DNA of 64,000 nt from contig NZ_QKWY01000001.1 of assembly GCF_003248355.1 (NCBI RefSeq), positions 2,686,001 through 2,750,000 on the forward strand. The letters run 5' to 3'. Every line of letters begins with the position of its first letter. Position 1 is the stretch's first letter. This DNA is from Streptomyces sp. AC1-42W (GTDB lineage: Bacteria > Actinomycetota > Actinomycetes > Streptomycetales > Streptomycetaceae). Under the pieces are notes generated by a model. The model ran no database searches and was not told the DNA's origin. It saw only the letters and a list, made by a program, of their open reading frames with translations. Positions 38,461 through 47,750 of the stretch are shown one piece after another. Both the position numbers and the translations under genes were made by a program.

Positions 38461-41295
38461 ATGACAGAGGACCTCTCACCAGCCGAGCGATACCAGGCCT
38501 CCCGGCTCCGGGCGGCCGAGCAGGCGACCGCTCTCGCACCCTTCCGCGAGCTGTACGACTTCGATCTCGACCCGTACCAGATCGACGCGTGCAAGGCGCT
38601 GGAGGCCGGAAAGGGCGTGCTCGTCGCCGCCCCGACCGGTTCCGGCAAGACGATCGTCGGCGAGTTCGCCGTGCACCTCGCCCTCACTCAGGGCCGCAAG
38701 TGCTTCTACACCACGCCGATCAAGGCCCTGTCGAACCAGAAGTTCGCCGACCTCGTCAAGCGCTACGGCGCCGACCGCGTCGGCCTGCTCACCGGCGACA
38801 ACAGTGTCAACGGGGACGCCCCGGTCGTCGTGATGACCACCGAGGTCCTGCGCAACATGCTGTACGCGGGCTCCCAGGCGCTGAACGGCCTCGGGTACGT
38901 GGTGATGGACGAGGTGCACTACCTCTCCGACCGCTTCCGGGGCGCCGTCTGGGAAGAGGTGATCATCCACCTCCCCGAATCCGTCACCCTGGTCTCCCTG
39001 TCGGCGACCGTGTCCAACGCCGAGGAGTTCGGCGACTGGCTGGACACCGTGCGCGGCGACACCGAGGTGATCGTCTCCGAGCAGCGCCCCGTACCGCTCT
39101 GGCAGCACGTACTGGCCGGCCGCCGGATGTACGACCTCTTCGAGGAGGAGAGCGACCACGGCGGCCGGGGCGTCGGCCGCCGCGAGGTCAACCCCGACCT
39201 GCTCCGCCTGGCCCGGATGGAGAACCAGCGCGGGTACAACCCGCGCGACCGCCGGCGCGGAAAGATGATCAGGGAGGCCGACCGGGAGCGCGAGCGCCGC
39301 CGGCGCAGCCGGATCTGGACGCCGTCGCGCCCCGAGGTCATCGACCGGCTGGACGCCGAGGGACTGCTCCCCGCGATCACGTTCATCTTCAGCCGCGCCG
39401 CCTGCGAGGCCGCCGTACAGCAGTGTCTGCACGCCGGGCTCCGGCTCAACGACGACGACAAGCGGCGGCTGGTCCGCGAGATCGTCGAGGAGCGGACGGC
39501 CTCCATCCCCGCCGAGGACCTGCACGTCCTGGGCTACTACGAGTGGCTGGAGGGCCTGGAGCGCGGCATCGCCGCCCACCACGCCGGCATGCTTCCGCGG
39601 TTCAAGGAGATCGTCGAGGAGCTGTTCGTCCGGGGCCTGGTCAAGGCCGTCTTCGCCACCGAGACACTGGCCCTCGGCATCAACATGCCCGCCCGCTCGG
39701 TGGTCCTGGAGAAGCTCGTCAAGTGGAACGGCGAGCAGCACGCCGACATCACCCCCGGCGAGTACACGCAGCTCACCGGCCGGGCCGGCCGGCGCGGCAT
39801 CGACGTCGAGGGCCACGCCGTGGTGCTCTGGCAGCGCGGCATGGACCCCGGCGCCCTGGCAGGGCTCGCCGGTACGCGTACGTATCCGCTGCGCTCCAGC
39901 TTCCGGCCCTCGTACAACATGGCCGTCAACCTGGTCGAGCAGTTCGGGCGGCACCGCTCGCGGGAGCTGCTCGAAACCTCCTTCGCGCAGTTCCAGGCGG
40001 ACCGCTCGGTGGTCGGCATCTCCCGCCAGGTCCAGCGCAACGAGGAGGGCCTTGAGGGCTACCGCGAGGGCATGACCTGCCACCTCGGCGACTTCGAGGA
40101 GTACGCGCGGCTGCGCCGCGAACTCAAGGACCGCGAGACGGAACTGGCCAAACAGGGAGCGTCCCAGCGGCGGGCCGCCGCCGCGGCGTCCCTGGAGAAG
40201 CTCAAGCCCGGCGACGTCATCCATGTGCCGACCGGCAAGTTCGCCGGCCTCGCGCTCGTCCTCGACCCCGGGCTTCCCGCCGGGCGCACCAACGGGCACG
40301 GGCACCGCGGCATGGAGTACCACGACGGGCCCCGCCCGCTGGTGCTGACGGCCGAGCGGCAGGTCAAGCGGCTCGCCGCGATCGACTTCCCGGTGCCGGT
40401 GGAGGCCGTGGAGCGGATGCGGGTGCCGAGGTCGTTCAACCCGCGCTCGCCGCAGTCCCGCCGGGACCTGGCCTCCGCGTTGCGCACCAAGGCCGGACAC
40501 ATCGTGCCCGAGCGCCACCGCAAGGGCCGCGCCCCCGCCGCCGACGACCGCGAGATCGCGCGGCTGCGCGCCGAGCTGCGCGCCCATCCGTGCCACGGCT
40601 GCGACGAGCGCGAGGACCACGCCCGTTGGGCCGAGCGCTACTACCGGCTCCAGCGCGACACCCGGCAGCTGGAGCGCCGCATCGAGGGGCGCACCAACAC
40701 GATCGCCCGCACCTTCGACCGGATCGTCGCCCTGCTCACCGAGCTGGACTATCTGCGCGGCAGCGAGGTCACCGAGCACGGGCGGCGTCTCGCCCGGCTC
40801 TACGGCGAGCTGGATCTGCTGGCCAGCGAGTGCCTGCGGGCCGGTGTCTGGGAGGGGCTGAACCCGGCGGAGCTGGCGGCCTGTGTCTCCGCGCTGGTGT
40901 ACGAGGCGCGGCAGGCCGACGACGCGGTGGCACCGAAGCTGCCCTCGGGGCCCGCCCGGACGGCGCTGGGCGAGATGGTCCGCATCTGGGGGCGGCTCGA
41001 CGCCCTGGAGGAGGACTTCAAGATCAACCAGGCGGAGGGGGTCGGCCAGCGCGAGCCCGATCTCGGCTTCGCCTGGGCGGTGTACATGTGGGCGTCCGGC
41101 CGTCCGCTGGACGAGGTGCTGCGCGAGGCGGACATGCCGGCGGGCGACTTCGTGCGGTGGTGCAAGCAGGTCATCGACGTGCTGGGTCAGGTGGCCGCCG
41201 CCGCGCCGCGCGAGAACAGCTCGGTCGCGCGCAACGCCCGCAAGGCCGTGGACGAGGTGCTGCGGGGCGTGGTCGCGTACAGCTCCCTCGGCTGA
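38461..41295 (+). CDS. helY: Ski2/Mtr4-like RNA helicase HelY
   Basis: This is a superfamily 2 DExH helicase of 944 residues. Helicase motifs are PTGSGKTIVGEFA (I), YTTPIKALSNQKF (Ia), VMDEVHYLSD (II), LSATVSNAEEFGDW (III) and QLTGRAGRRGID (VI). The Mtr4-like C-terminal half includes a DSHCT-type domain. A CHGC-X2-RE element lies near residue 715. I use ATG 38461; an in-frame ATG at 38401 would sit upstream of the probable -10. It ends the pafBC-tatAC-helY block. Confidence 0.93.
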   Translation: MTEDLSPAERYQASRLRAAEQATALAPFRELYDFDLDPYQIDACKALEAGKGVLVAAPTGSGKTIVGEFAVHLALTQGRKCFYTTPIKALSNQKFADLVKRYGADRVGLLTGDNSVNGDAPVVVMTTEVLRNMLYAGSQALNGLGYVVMDEVHYLSDRFRGAVWEEVIIHLPESVTLVSLSATVSNAEEFGDWLDTVRGDTEVIVSEQRPVPLWQHVLAGRRMYDLFEEESDHGGRGVGRREVNPDLLRLARMENQRGYNPRDRRRGKMIREADRERERRRRSRIWTPSRPEVIDRLDAEGLLPAITFIFSRAACEAAVQQCLHAGLRLNDDDKRRLVREIVEERTASIPAEDLHVLGYYEWLEGLERGIAAHHAGMLPRFKEIVEELFVRGLVKAVFATETLALGINMPARSVVLEKLVKWNGEQHADITPGEYTQLTGRAGRRGIDVEGHAVVLWQRGMDPGALAGLAGTRTYPLRSSFRPSYNMAVNLVEQFGRHRSRELLETSFAQFQADRSVVGISRQVQRNEEGLEGYREGMTCHLGDFEEYARLRRELKDRETELAKQGASQRRAAAAASLEKLKPGDVIHVPTGKFAGLALVLDPGLPAGRTNGHGHRGMEYHDGPRPLVLTAERQVKRLAAIDFPVPVEAVERMRVPRSFNPRSPQSRRDLASALRTKAGHIVPERHRKGRAPAADDREIARLRAELRAHPCHGCDEREDHARWAERYYRLQRDTRQLERRIEGRTNTIARTFDRIVALLTELDYLRGSEVTEHGRRLARLYGELDLLASECLRAGVWEGLNPAELAACVSALVYEARQADDAVAPKLPSGPARTALGEMVRIWGRLDALEEDFKINQAEGVGQREPDLGFAWAVYMWASGRPLDEVLREADMPAGDFVRWCKQVIDVLGQVAAAAPRENSSVARNARKAVDEVLRGVVAYSSLG

Positions 41296-41336
41296 GGCTG
41301 AGGCCGCGGGAGCGGGGAGCGGCCGCGCGGACGGAA

Positions 41337-41362
41337 GCCGGCCGGATCGCCGTCCGGCCGGC
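41337..41362. terminator. Terminator between helY and the SPW gene
   Basis: A 9-bp perfect stem GCCGGCCGG/CCGGCCGGC with an 8-nt loop lies between convergent genes. Confidence 0.6.
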
Positions 41363-41410
41363 TCGGTGCGTGTCGCGTGGTGTGCGGCTCCCTTCGCCGG
41401 GAGGGCCGGG

Positions 41411-41857
41411 TCAGCTCCGGCCGCCCCGGCTCATCTTCATCGAGGCGCCCGCGCAGACCAGTCCGAGCAGGACCGCCAGGCCACCGATGATCACGTTGTT
41501 CAGTACGACACCGACGTCCGGACTGCTGCCCACCACCCAGGGCGAGATGATCATCCAGGCACCCATGGCGCAGATGGCCCAGCTGAGCCCGTACATGCGC
41601 TGCGGCATCGCCGTGAACCCGAGTCCGAGCACGGCGATCGCGATACCCATGACCAGGTTGTGCGTCACCAGCGCGGACTGCGAGGCCGTGAAGTGCAGCA
41701 CCCACGGCGACACGGCGCAGTACAGACCGACCAGGAAGACCGGCGCGTCCACCAGCGCCACATCGCGGCCGCCCATCACGCGTGCGTAGCGGTCGCTCAT
41801 TTCCGAGACATCGGGGTGTCCGGCCATGTCATGGCCGACATGTGAGACGTTCGACAT
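41411..41857 (-). CDS. SPW-repeat membrane protein
   Basis: The 148-residue membrane protein has two SPW repeats (VSPWVLHF and ISPWVVGSSP), each beginning a pair of membrane helices, four in all. The SPW family has no proven role. The N-terminus has several His residues (HVGHDMAGHPDVSEMSDRYA). ATG 41855-41857. Confidence 0.87.
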   Translation of the reverse strand: MSNVSHVGHDMAGHPDVSEMSDRYARVMGGRDVALVDAPVFLVGLYCAVSPWVLHFTASQSALVTHNLVMGIAIAVLGLGFTAMPQRMYGLSWAICAMGAWMIISPWVVGSSPDVGVVLNNVIIGGLAVLLGLVCAGASMKMSRGGRS

Positions 41858-42001
41858 GAGGTTCGTCCCCTTCGGATCGTGCGGACCCGGTCACCGTCGT
41901 CTGCGGGAAGTGGCCCGCACTGACCATTCTGCTCTTATCTGTCGCTTATGTGTAGATTCGAGCGGATCGGATTTCCGCAGGAAGCGCACCGGTTCGGCCG
42001 G

Positions 42002-42032
42002 CTCACGGGTGGGCGCGGCGCCCACCCGTGAG
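42002..42032 (-). terminator. Terminator of the fasciclin gene
   Basis: A perfect 14-bp stem with a 3-nt loop begins 9 bp after the fasciclin stop. Confidence 0.8.
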
Positions 42033-42040
42033 GAACGGGG

Positions 42041-42688
42041 TCACGCGGCGGGCGGCATCAGGACCGTGTCGACGACGTAGACCGTCGCGTTGGCGGTCGG
42101 CACATTGCCGCAGACGACCCCGGAGGTGCCGTTCACGGTGTACGCGGCGCCCGAACCGGCCGTCGTCAGCTCGTCCTTCTCCAGGGTCTCGAAGGAGCCC
42201 TTCGCCAGCTGCTCCGGCGTCAGCTTCCGGCCCACCACGTGGTACGTGAGGACCTTGGTGAGCGCGTCCTTGTCGGCGAGCAGCTTCTCCAGGTCGGCCT
42301 TCGGGACCTTGGCGAAGGCGTCGTTGGTCGGGGCGAACACGGTGATGTTCTGCGCGCTGTTCAGCGTGTCCACCAGGCCGGCCTTCTTGACCGCGGTGAC
42401 CAGGGTGGACAGGGCCGGATTGTTCGAGGCCGCCGTGGCGACCGGGTCCTGCGCCATGCCAGTGAAGGACCCCGCCCCGCTCTTCGGGACCGAGGCGCAG
42501 GCCGGGCCGAACGGCTTGTCGGTGTTCACGGGGGCGGCGGAGGAGGGTGCGGCGGAGGTCTTCGCGGGGTTGCCGCTCGTCCCGGAGGCGCTGGTGTCGG
42601 ACTCGCCGGAGCAGGCCGTCAGGACCAGCGGCAGGATGAGCGCGGCGGACAGGGCGACGGCGGCGCGGCGGGCGTGGGTGGCCTTCAT
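42041..42688 (-). CDS. Fasciclin-domain lipoprotein (MPT83-like)
   Basis: The 215-residue lipoprotein has a signal ending LVLTAC (Cys26), a Ser/Ala/Thr linker and one FAS1 domain (about 75-212). Domain marks are NITVFAPTNDAFAKVP, LTYHVVGRKLTPEQL and NATVYVVDTVLMPP. It resembles mycobacterial MPT83/MPT70, which are controlled by SigK. Here it follows a SigK/RskA-like pair on the same strand, supporting the same control. ATG 42686-42688 has AGGAG upstream. Confidence 0.92.
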   Translation of the reverse strand: MKATHARRAAVALSAALILPLVLTACSGESDTSASGTSGNPAKTSAAPSSAAPVNTDKPFGPACASVPKSGAGSFTGMAQDPVATAASNNPALSTLVTAVKKAGLVDTLNSAQNITVFAPTNDAFAKVPKADLEKLLADKDALTKVLTYHVVGRKLTPEQLAKGSFETLEKDELTTAGSGAAYTVNGTSGVVCGNVPTANATVYVVDTVLMPPAA

Positions 42689-42705
42689 GGTGTTCTCCTG
42701 TATCG

Positions 42706-42721
42706 GTAATTGATTGATTAC
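42706..42721 (-). promoter_or_regulatory. AT-rich dyad before the fasciclin gene
   Basis: GTAAT and ATTAC flank TGATTG, about 18-33 nt upstream of the fasciclin start. It stands out in GC-rich DNA and may mark a separate promoter inside the sigK-type operon. Confidence 0.35.
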
Positions 42722-42797
42722 GTACGGTAGTTGGTCTGAGGTGTGCGCGAGCCGGGGGAGGCGGGGCTCGGGGGAGACGGCGGCGGGGGCGCGCCGG

Positions 42798-44408
42798 TCA
42801 GGACACGTTCACCACCACGGTGTGCCGGCCGGTCGCGCCGTCGGGCAGGGTGCCGACGCGCCGCCCGGTCTGGACGGCGCCGGTGCCGTCGGTGGCGCGG
42901 ACCTCCAGGGTGTGGCCGCCGGGGGTGGCGGGCCATTCCCACACCCACTGGCGCCAGGTGTCCCGGCTGTCCTGCGCCGCGAGCCGGGCCGGCTGCCAGG
43001 GCCCGCCGTCCACCCGTACCTCGACGCGGACGATGCCCCGGTGCTGGGCCCAGGCGACCCCGGCGACCGGCACGGTGCCGGCCTTCGGGGAGGCGAAGGG
43101 GCGCGGGGTGTCGATGCGGGCCTGGGTCTTGACCGGCGCCCGCCGGGACCACGACCGCCGCACCCAGTACGGGTCGTACGCGTCGAAGGTGGTCAGCTCG
43201 ATGTCCTGGAGCCACTTGCAGGCCGACACGTATCCGTACAGGCCGGGGACGACCATCCGGACCGGGAAGCCGTGGGTGAAGGGCAGCGGTTCGCCGTTCA
43301 TGCCGAAGGCGAGCAGGGCGTCGCGGCCGTCCATCACGTCCTCGACCGGCGTGCCGATCGTCATGCCGTCCACCGAACGCGCCACGAGCTGATCGGCCGG
43401 TCCGCCCTCGGACGGGGGCCGCACGCCCGCCTCCCGCAGCAGATCGGCCAGGCGCACGCCCAGCCAGCGGGCGTTGCCCACGTACGGGCCGCCGACCTCG
43501 TTGGAGACGCAGGTCAGGGTGATGTCGCGCTCGACGGTCTCCCGGCGCGGCAGGTCCCGGAGCCCGAGCTCCAGCGGGGTGCGCACGCCCTCGCCGTGGA
43601 TGCGCAGCCGCCACGCCCCGGCGTCCACCTTCGGCACCACCAGGGCCGTGTCGATGCGATAGAAGTCCTGGTTGGGCGTCACGAAGGGGCTCAGGCCGCG
43701 CAGTTCCAGGTCGGTGCCGGGCGGCACGGCGGGTGCGGGGGAGTCGGGCGCCGGGAGCCTCAGATCGCGCCGGGAGCGAGCCGCCCCCGCCTGCACGACG
43801 GAGGTGAGCCGCCGCCCCAGCAGCCCCGCCCCGGCCGAGACGGCCGCGACGGCGCCCGCCGCGAGGACGAAGCCGCGCCGGTCGAAGGCGCCGGCGGTGC
43901 GCCGCCCGGCGAGGGGTGCGGCGGCCGGGACCAGCCGCCCCGCCAGGACGTACAGCGCACCCGCCGCCACCACCGCGCCCACCAGCGACGGCAGGGCGTC
44001 GAGGGCCCCGCCCCCGGGCCGTCCGACCGCACAGACCGCCCCGATCACGCCGAAGACCAGGACGCCCGCCGACCCGGCGCGCCGGTGACGCGGCGCAAGC
44101 AGTCCGAGCGTCATGGCGAACAGCGCCAGCAGGGCGAGGATGCCCAGCTCCAGCACGAGCTTGTCGTCGGTGCCGAAGTTCCGTACGGCGAAGTCCTTCA
44201 CGGCCGGGGGAGTGCGGTCGATCACCGCACCGCCCACCGCCGCGACCGGACCCGCCTCGGGGCGCACCAGCGCTGCCACCAGTTCGGCGACGGCCAGCGC
44301 GCAGAACCCGGCGATCAGCCCGGCGAGCGCGCCGCAGACCGCGCGTGCCGCACGGGCCCGCCGGGGCTCTCCCGCCCCCGTCTCCGGATCGTTCCGCTCT
44401 TCACTCAC
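42798..44408 (-). CDS. Molybdopterin oxidoreductase, sulfite-oxidase type
   Basis: The 536-residue protein has four or five N-terminal membrane segments (residues about 20-200). A sulfite oxidase/YedY-like catalytic domain follows (about 235-430), with the Mo-ligand Cys in ITLTCVSNEVGGPYVGNARWLGV, then a Mo-co dimerisation domain. An RRGFVLAAGA segment resembles a twin-arginine start placed inside the chain. The start is GTG 44406-44408. It lies between an anti-sigma factor and the fasciclin lipoprotein gene and is probably co-expressed with them. Confidence 0.9.
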   Translation of the reverse strand: MSEERNDPETGAGEPRRARAARAVCGALAGLIAGFCALAVAELVAALVRPEAGPVAAVGGAVIDRTPPAVKDFAVRNFGTDDKLVLELGILALLALFAMTLGLLAPRHRRAGSAGVLVFGVIGAVCAVGRPGGGALDALPSLVGAVVAAGALYVLAGRLVPAAAPLAGRRTAGAFDRRGFVLAAGAVAAVSAGAGLLGRRLTSVVQAGAARSRRDLRLPAPDSPAPAVPPGTDLELRGLSPFVTPNQDFYRIDTALVVPKVDAGAWRLRIHGEGVRTPLELGLRDLPRRETVERDITLTCVSNEVGGPYVGNARWLGVRLADLLREAGVRPPSEGGPADQLVARSVDGMTIGTPVEDVMDGRDALLAFGMNGEPLPFTHGFPVRMVVPGLYGYVSACKWLQDIELTTFDAYDPYWVRRSWSRRAPVKTQARIDTPRPFASPKAGTVPVAGVAWAQHRGIVRVEVRVDGGPWQPARLAAQDSRDTWRQWVWEWPATPGGHTLEVRATDGTGAVQTGRRVGTLPDGATGRHTVVVNVS

Positions 44409-44474
44409 GTCGGGGATTCGGAGCCGGCCGCCCGGCGGATGGGTCCATCACCCGAACGAGTGGCGAAAGCCCGC

Positions 44475-45239
44475 TCACGCCGACGGCAGCTTCATCAGTC
44501 CCATCGGGGCCGAGGTCGGTCGGGCGGAGCCGCCCGCCGGCTCGACCGTGATGCCCATGCCGACCGCCCCGCCGACCGGCCCGTCCAGCAGCGCGGTGTA
44601 CGCCGTCGACGACGGGTCGGCGGCGCGCATCAGGCCCGCCGGGCGCATCGTGCCCCCGTCGTCGAACCACAGCTGGTACACCTTGCCGCTGGGCGGAGCC
44701 GCCAGCCCGGAGGCCATGAACACCGCCCGGTCCTCGCTGCGGGAGACCACCACCGTGCCCCGCGCGCCGTTCTCCAGCGTGCCGGAGGCGGTCCGGGCGT
44801 CGGGGGCGGCGAGGACGCGGGCCAGCCGCTCGGCGTGCTGCCGGGCGGCGTCCGCCTGCTGCCGGGCGTCCCGCGCCTCCCGCTGCTGCCACCCGGCGAC
44901 CCCGCCGAGGCCGACCGCCGCGGCCAGGCAGGCGGCCAGGGCGAACCGGGGCCAGACGCCCGCCCCACCCCGCCGCTCGGGCGCGCGGTCGCGCCGGGGC
45001 GTGTCCGGCGGCTCCTGGCGTACGGTCGTGATCTCCCGGAGCACCCGCTCCCGCAGGGCGCGGGGGGCAGGTGCGGCGGCGGCGAGGCCGAGTCGGGTCG
45101 CGGTCTCGGAGAGTTCGCGCACCTCGACGGAGCATGCCTCGCAGTCGGCCAGATGCCGTTCGAAGGCGTGGCGTTCGGCGTCGGGCAGGGCGTGCAGCGC
45201 GTAGGCGCCCGTCAGGGTGTGCAGAGCGGCGTCGGTCAT
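44475..45239 (-). CDS. RskA-like anti-sigma factor
   Basis: The 254-residue membrane protein holds its ECF sigma factor inactive. The N-terminal domain has a zinc-type H-X3-C-X2-C motif (His29, Cys33, Cys36). One membrane helix lies at about 97-116 (FALAACLAAAVGLGGVAGW), followed by an outer RskA domain (KVYQLWFDDGGTMRPAG). Regulated proteolysis is the usual release route, and a site-2 protease is encoded at 18.4 kb. ATG overlaps the sigma stop as ATGA. Confidence 0.92.
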   Translation of the reverse strand: MTDAALHTLTGAYALHALPDAERHAFERHLADCEACSVEVRELSETATRLGLAAAAPAPRALRERVLREITTVRQEPPDTPRRDRAPERRGGAGVWPRFALAACLAAAVGLGGVAGWQQREARDARQQADAARQHAERLARVLAAPDARTASGTLENGARGTVVVSRSEDRAVFMASGLAAPPSGKVYQLWFDDGGTMRPAGLMRAADPSSTAYTALLDGPVGGAVGMGITVEPAGGSARPTSAPMGLMKLPSA

Positions 45240-45820
45240 GCGCCCACCCCCAGGCAGTCGCGCATCCGGATCAGTCCGTCGCGCAGCCGGGTCTTGACCG
45301 TGCCGAGCGGCACCGCCAGCAGTTCGGCCACCTCGCGATAGGTCAGCCCCCGGTAGTACGCCAGGGTGACGGACTCGCGCTGGAGCTCGGAGAGGGTGCG
45401 CAGGCAGCGGCGCACCTGCTCGCGCTCCAGCCGGGTCTCCACCTGCTCGGTGACCTCGTCGAAGGCGGGCGTACGGTCGAGCAGGGCCGCCTTGTGCTCG
45501 CGGACGGCGGCGGCCTGCGCGGAGCGCACCCGGTCCACGGCGCGGCGATGGGCCAGGGTCAGCACCCAGTTCATGGCGCTGCCGCGGGCGGGCCGGAAGC
45601 GGGACGCGGTGCGCCACAGCTCCACCAGGACCTCCTGGGCGACCTCCTCGGACTGGGCCGGGTCGCGCAGCACTCCGCGCACGAGCCCCAGCACCGGCCC
45701 GCTCACCCTGTCGTAGACCTGGGCGAACGCCTCCTGGTCGCCCAGGGCGACCCGTCCCATCAGCTCCTGGAGATCGGGCCCCGCCGAGGCCGTTCCGCTG
45801 ATGTACACGGCTTCTTTCAC
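45236..45820 (-). CDS. ECF sigma factor, SigK-like
   Basis: The 194-residue sigma factor has region 2 (FAQVYDRVSGPVLGLVRGVLRDPAQSEEVAQEVLVELWRTASRF) and region 4 (LSELQRESVTLAYYRGLTYREVAELLAVPLGTVKTRLRDGL). The start is GTG 45818-45820 by alignment; an upstream extension to 45907 overlaps the next gene and is unlikely. Overlap with the anti-sigma gene and the downstream fasciclin lipoprotein match the SigK system. Confidence 0.93.
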   Translation of the reverse strand: MKEAVYISGTASAGPDLQELMGRVALGDQEAFAQVYDRVSGPVLGLVRGVLRDPAQSEEVAQEVLVELWRTASRFRPARGSAMNWVLTLAHRRAVDRVRSAQAAAVREHKAALLDRTPAFDEVTEQVETRLEREQVRRCLRTLSELQRESVTLAYYRGLTYREVAELLAVPLGTVKTRLRDGLIRMRDCLGVGA

Positions 45821-45854
45821 GCGGGGTCCCCTTCGGTGGTCGGCGCTCTCCGGG

Positions 45855-46847
45855 TTATTCGGAGCCGGTGCCGGTGCGGATGGGCCGCAGGCCGGAGATC
45901 CTGCCACGACGTCCGTGTCCGGGGCGGCCGGGCGCCGGGCGCAGTGCCGCGTACCCGCCCACCGCCGTCCCGGCCACCAGGAGCGCGGCGCAGCCGAGGG
46001 TCACCCCGTCCGGGTGGACCAGCGGCTGACCGCGCAACGCCTGCCACAGCGCCAGGGCGACCAGCCCCGCGTACGCGCCCGCGGCCACCCATGTCAGCCG
46101 CAGCCGCACCCGCGCGTCCCGCAGCCGGGGCAGCCGGGGCGCCAGTGCCACGAGGGCCAGCAGGAACAGCGGCAGGATCTGGAGCGCGTGCATCCCCACG
46201 AAGTGCGGCACGCGCAGGTCGCCGCCGGTCGTGGACCAGCCCGTGAACGGCATCGACGGGCCGCCGTCCGGAACGCCCACCGCGTGCGCGCCGACCACAT
46301 CGGCCGTGCCGTCCAGGCCCGCCGCCCGCTGCTCCGCAGTCGGCACGGTCATCAGGAAGCCGATGCCCGCGCCCGCGAGGGCCAGCAGGACGCCGGCCCG
46401 GATCGCCAGGGCCGAGGCGCGGTCCGCGATCCGGGCCCTCAGCAGCAGGACGGCGATGACCAGCGTGCCCGCCCACAGCACCACGACCGTCACGCCCATC
46501 ACCTGGAACAGCGCGGCGTCGAACGGTGTGGCCACGTTGAAGTGGCTCCGCTTCCCCCGGATCACCTGTCCGGTGATGATCACCATCTCGCCCAGGCTCG
46601 CCGCGGCGACCACCGTCCCGGCCCACCGGCCGACCCGCCGGCCCCGGTCGGCGAGCGTCAGCATCCAGGCCAGCGAGAGCGCGTACACCACGAACGACAC
46701 CGCGAACTTGAAGGGCTTGGCCCAGATCGGCGCGCCCGCCAGAACCCGGTCGTCGACCAGCAGGCCGACCCCCGAGACCACGGTCATCACCGCCATCGAG
46801 GCGGCGAACAGGACTAACGGGCGGTGCCAGGTGTGCCATCGCGACAT
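45855..46847 (-). CDS. Integral membrane protein, unknown
   Basis: The 330-residue protein has about eight hydrophobic segments. The segment THFVGMHALQILP-like HFVGMHALQILPLFLLAL and the early AKPFKFAVSFVVYALSLAW resemble a family usually annotated as hypothetical membrane protein in Streptomyces. ATG 46845-46847 has AGGGGGA upstream. It is divergent from a MerR gene with a dyad between them, suggesting it is that regulator's target. Confidence 0.8.
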   Translation of the reverse strand: MSRWHTWHRPLVLFAASMAVMTVVSGVGLLVDDRVLAGAPIWAKPFKFAVSFVVYALSLAWMLTLADRGRRVGRWAGTVVAAASLGEMVIITGQVIRGKRSHFNVATPFDAALFQVMGVTVVVLWAGTLVIAVLLLRARIADRASALAIRAGVLLALAGAGIGFLMTVPTAEQRAAGLDGTADVVGAHAVGVPDGGPSMPFTGWSTTGGDLRVPHFVGMHALQILPLFLLALVALAPRLPRLRDARVRLRLTWVAAGAYAGLVALALWQALRGQPLVHPDGVTLGCAALLVAGTAVGGYAALRPAPGRPGHGRRGRISGLRPIRTGTGSE

Positions 46848-46879
46848 GGGTATCCCCCTGAAAGCTCGATCGAAGTATG

Positions 46880-46901
46880 GATAGTGGCACTTGCCGCTAT
46901 C
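46880..46901. promoter_or_regulatory. Candidate MerR operator
   Basis: GATAGTGGC, four bases, then GCCGCTATC: a 22-bp dyad with one mismatched pair, placed between the divergent membrane-protein and MerR genes. Confidence 0.5.
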
Positions 46902-46959
46902 GGTAGGGGAACTATCTATGATGGGTGCCGGATTGGCAAGGAGAGAGGGCGAACGCGCG

Positions 46960-47631
46960 GTGCGCATCAGTGAGTTGAGCCGCAGGTCCGGGGTCCCGGT
47001 GCCGACGATCAAGTTCTACGTACGGGAGGGGCTGCTGCCCGCCGGCCGGCTGACCAGCCCCAACCAGGCGAGCTATGACGAGGGGCATGAGCGCAGGCTG
47101 CGGCTGATCCGGGCCCTGCTGGACGTGGGCAAGCTCCCGCTGTCGGCGATCGGGGAGGTGCTGCGGGTCATGGAGGACCCGGCCCAGCCGGTCCACAAGG
47201 TCCTGGGCGTGGCGGCCGCGCGGCTCGACGCGCCGCCGGCCGACGAGGCCGGACCCGAACTGCGGGCGGCCCGCGAGGAGGTGGCGGAGCTGGTGGAGCG
47301 CAGGGGCTGGTGCTCGGAGCCGGGCAGCGCCGGGGCGGAGTCCCTCGCGGAGGTGCTGGTGGCTCTGCGCCGGGCGGGGCACGGCGCGTTCATCGACCTG
47401 CTCGACGCGTACGCGGACGCCGCCGAGCAGGTCGCCCGCGTGGACCTCGGCTATGTGCGGGCCAGGGTGGCGCGGGAGGACCTGGTGGAGAGCGTGGTCG
47501 TCGGCACGGTCCTGGGCGAGGCGATGTTCGGCGCGCTGCGGAGGCTGGCGCACGCGGAGGCGTCGGAACGCGCCTACGGGGAGGAAGTACGGGGCGGGGG
47601 AGCGCCGGCCGGGGGAGCGGCCGGGGCATGA
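46960..47631 (+). CDS. MerR-family transcription regulator
   Basis: The 223-residue protein has a MerR winged helix (RISELSRRSGVPVPTIKFYVREGLL) at its start, a dimer helix and a helical C-terminal domain with one Cys (RGWCSEPG). I place the start at GTG 46960 (GGAGAGAGG upstream) where homology begins; ATG 46918 or 46921 are alternatives. It is divergent from the membrane protein gene. Confidence 0.85.
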   Translation: MRISELSRRSGVPVPTIKFYVREGLLPAGRLTSPNQASYDEGHERRLRLIRALLDVGKLPLSAIGEVLRVMEDPAQPVHKVLGVAAARLDAPPADEAGPELRAAREEVAELVERRGWCSEPGSAGAESLAEVLVALRRAGHGAFIDLLDAYADAAEQVARVDLGYVRARVAREDLVESVVVGTVLGEAMFGALRRLAHAEASERAYGEEVRGGGAPAGGAAGA

Positions 47632-47684
47632 GCCACGGGCCGGGCCGGGCGCGCGTCACGTGCCGGGGCCCGGTATGGCGCCTG

Positions 47685-47736
47685 GGTCCGGCGCGGCGAT
47701 GCGGCGGTCCGGCGCGGCGATGCGGCCGTCCGGCGG
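47685..47736. repeat. 21-bp tandem repeat
   Basis: Two identical 21-bp copies (47685-47705, 47706-47726) and a partial third lie between the MerR gene and the terminator. Confidence 0.85.
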
Positions 47737-47750
47737 CGCCCCGGCATGAC

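Noticed and set aside
38500..38540. LexA-type SOS boxes near repair genes
   Set aside because: I looked for GAAC-N4-GTTC near helY, the nuclease and exonuclease genes and found no good match; damage control here seems to be of the other type.
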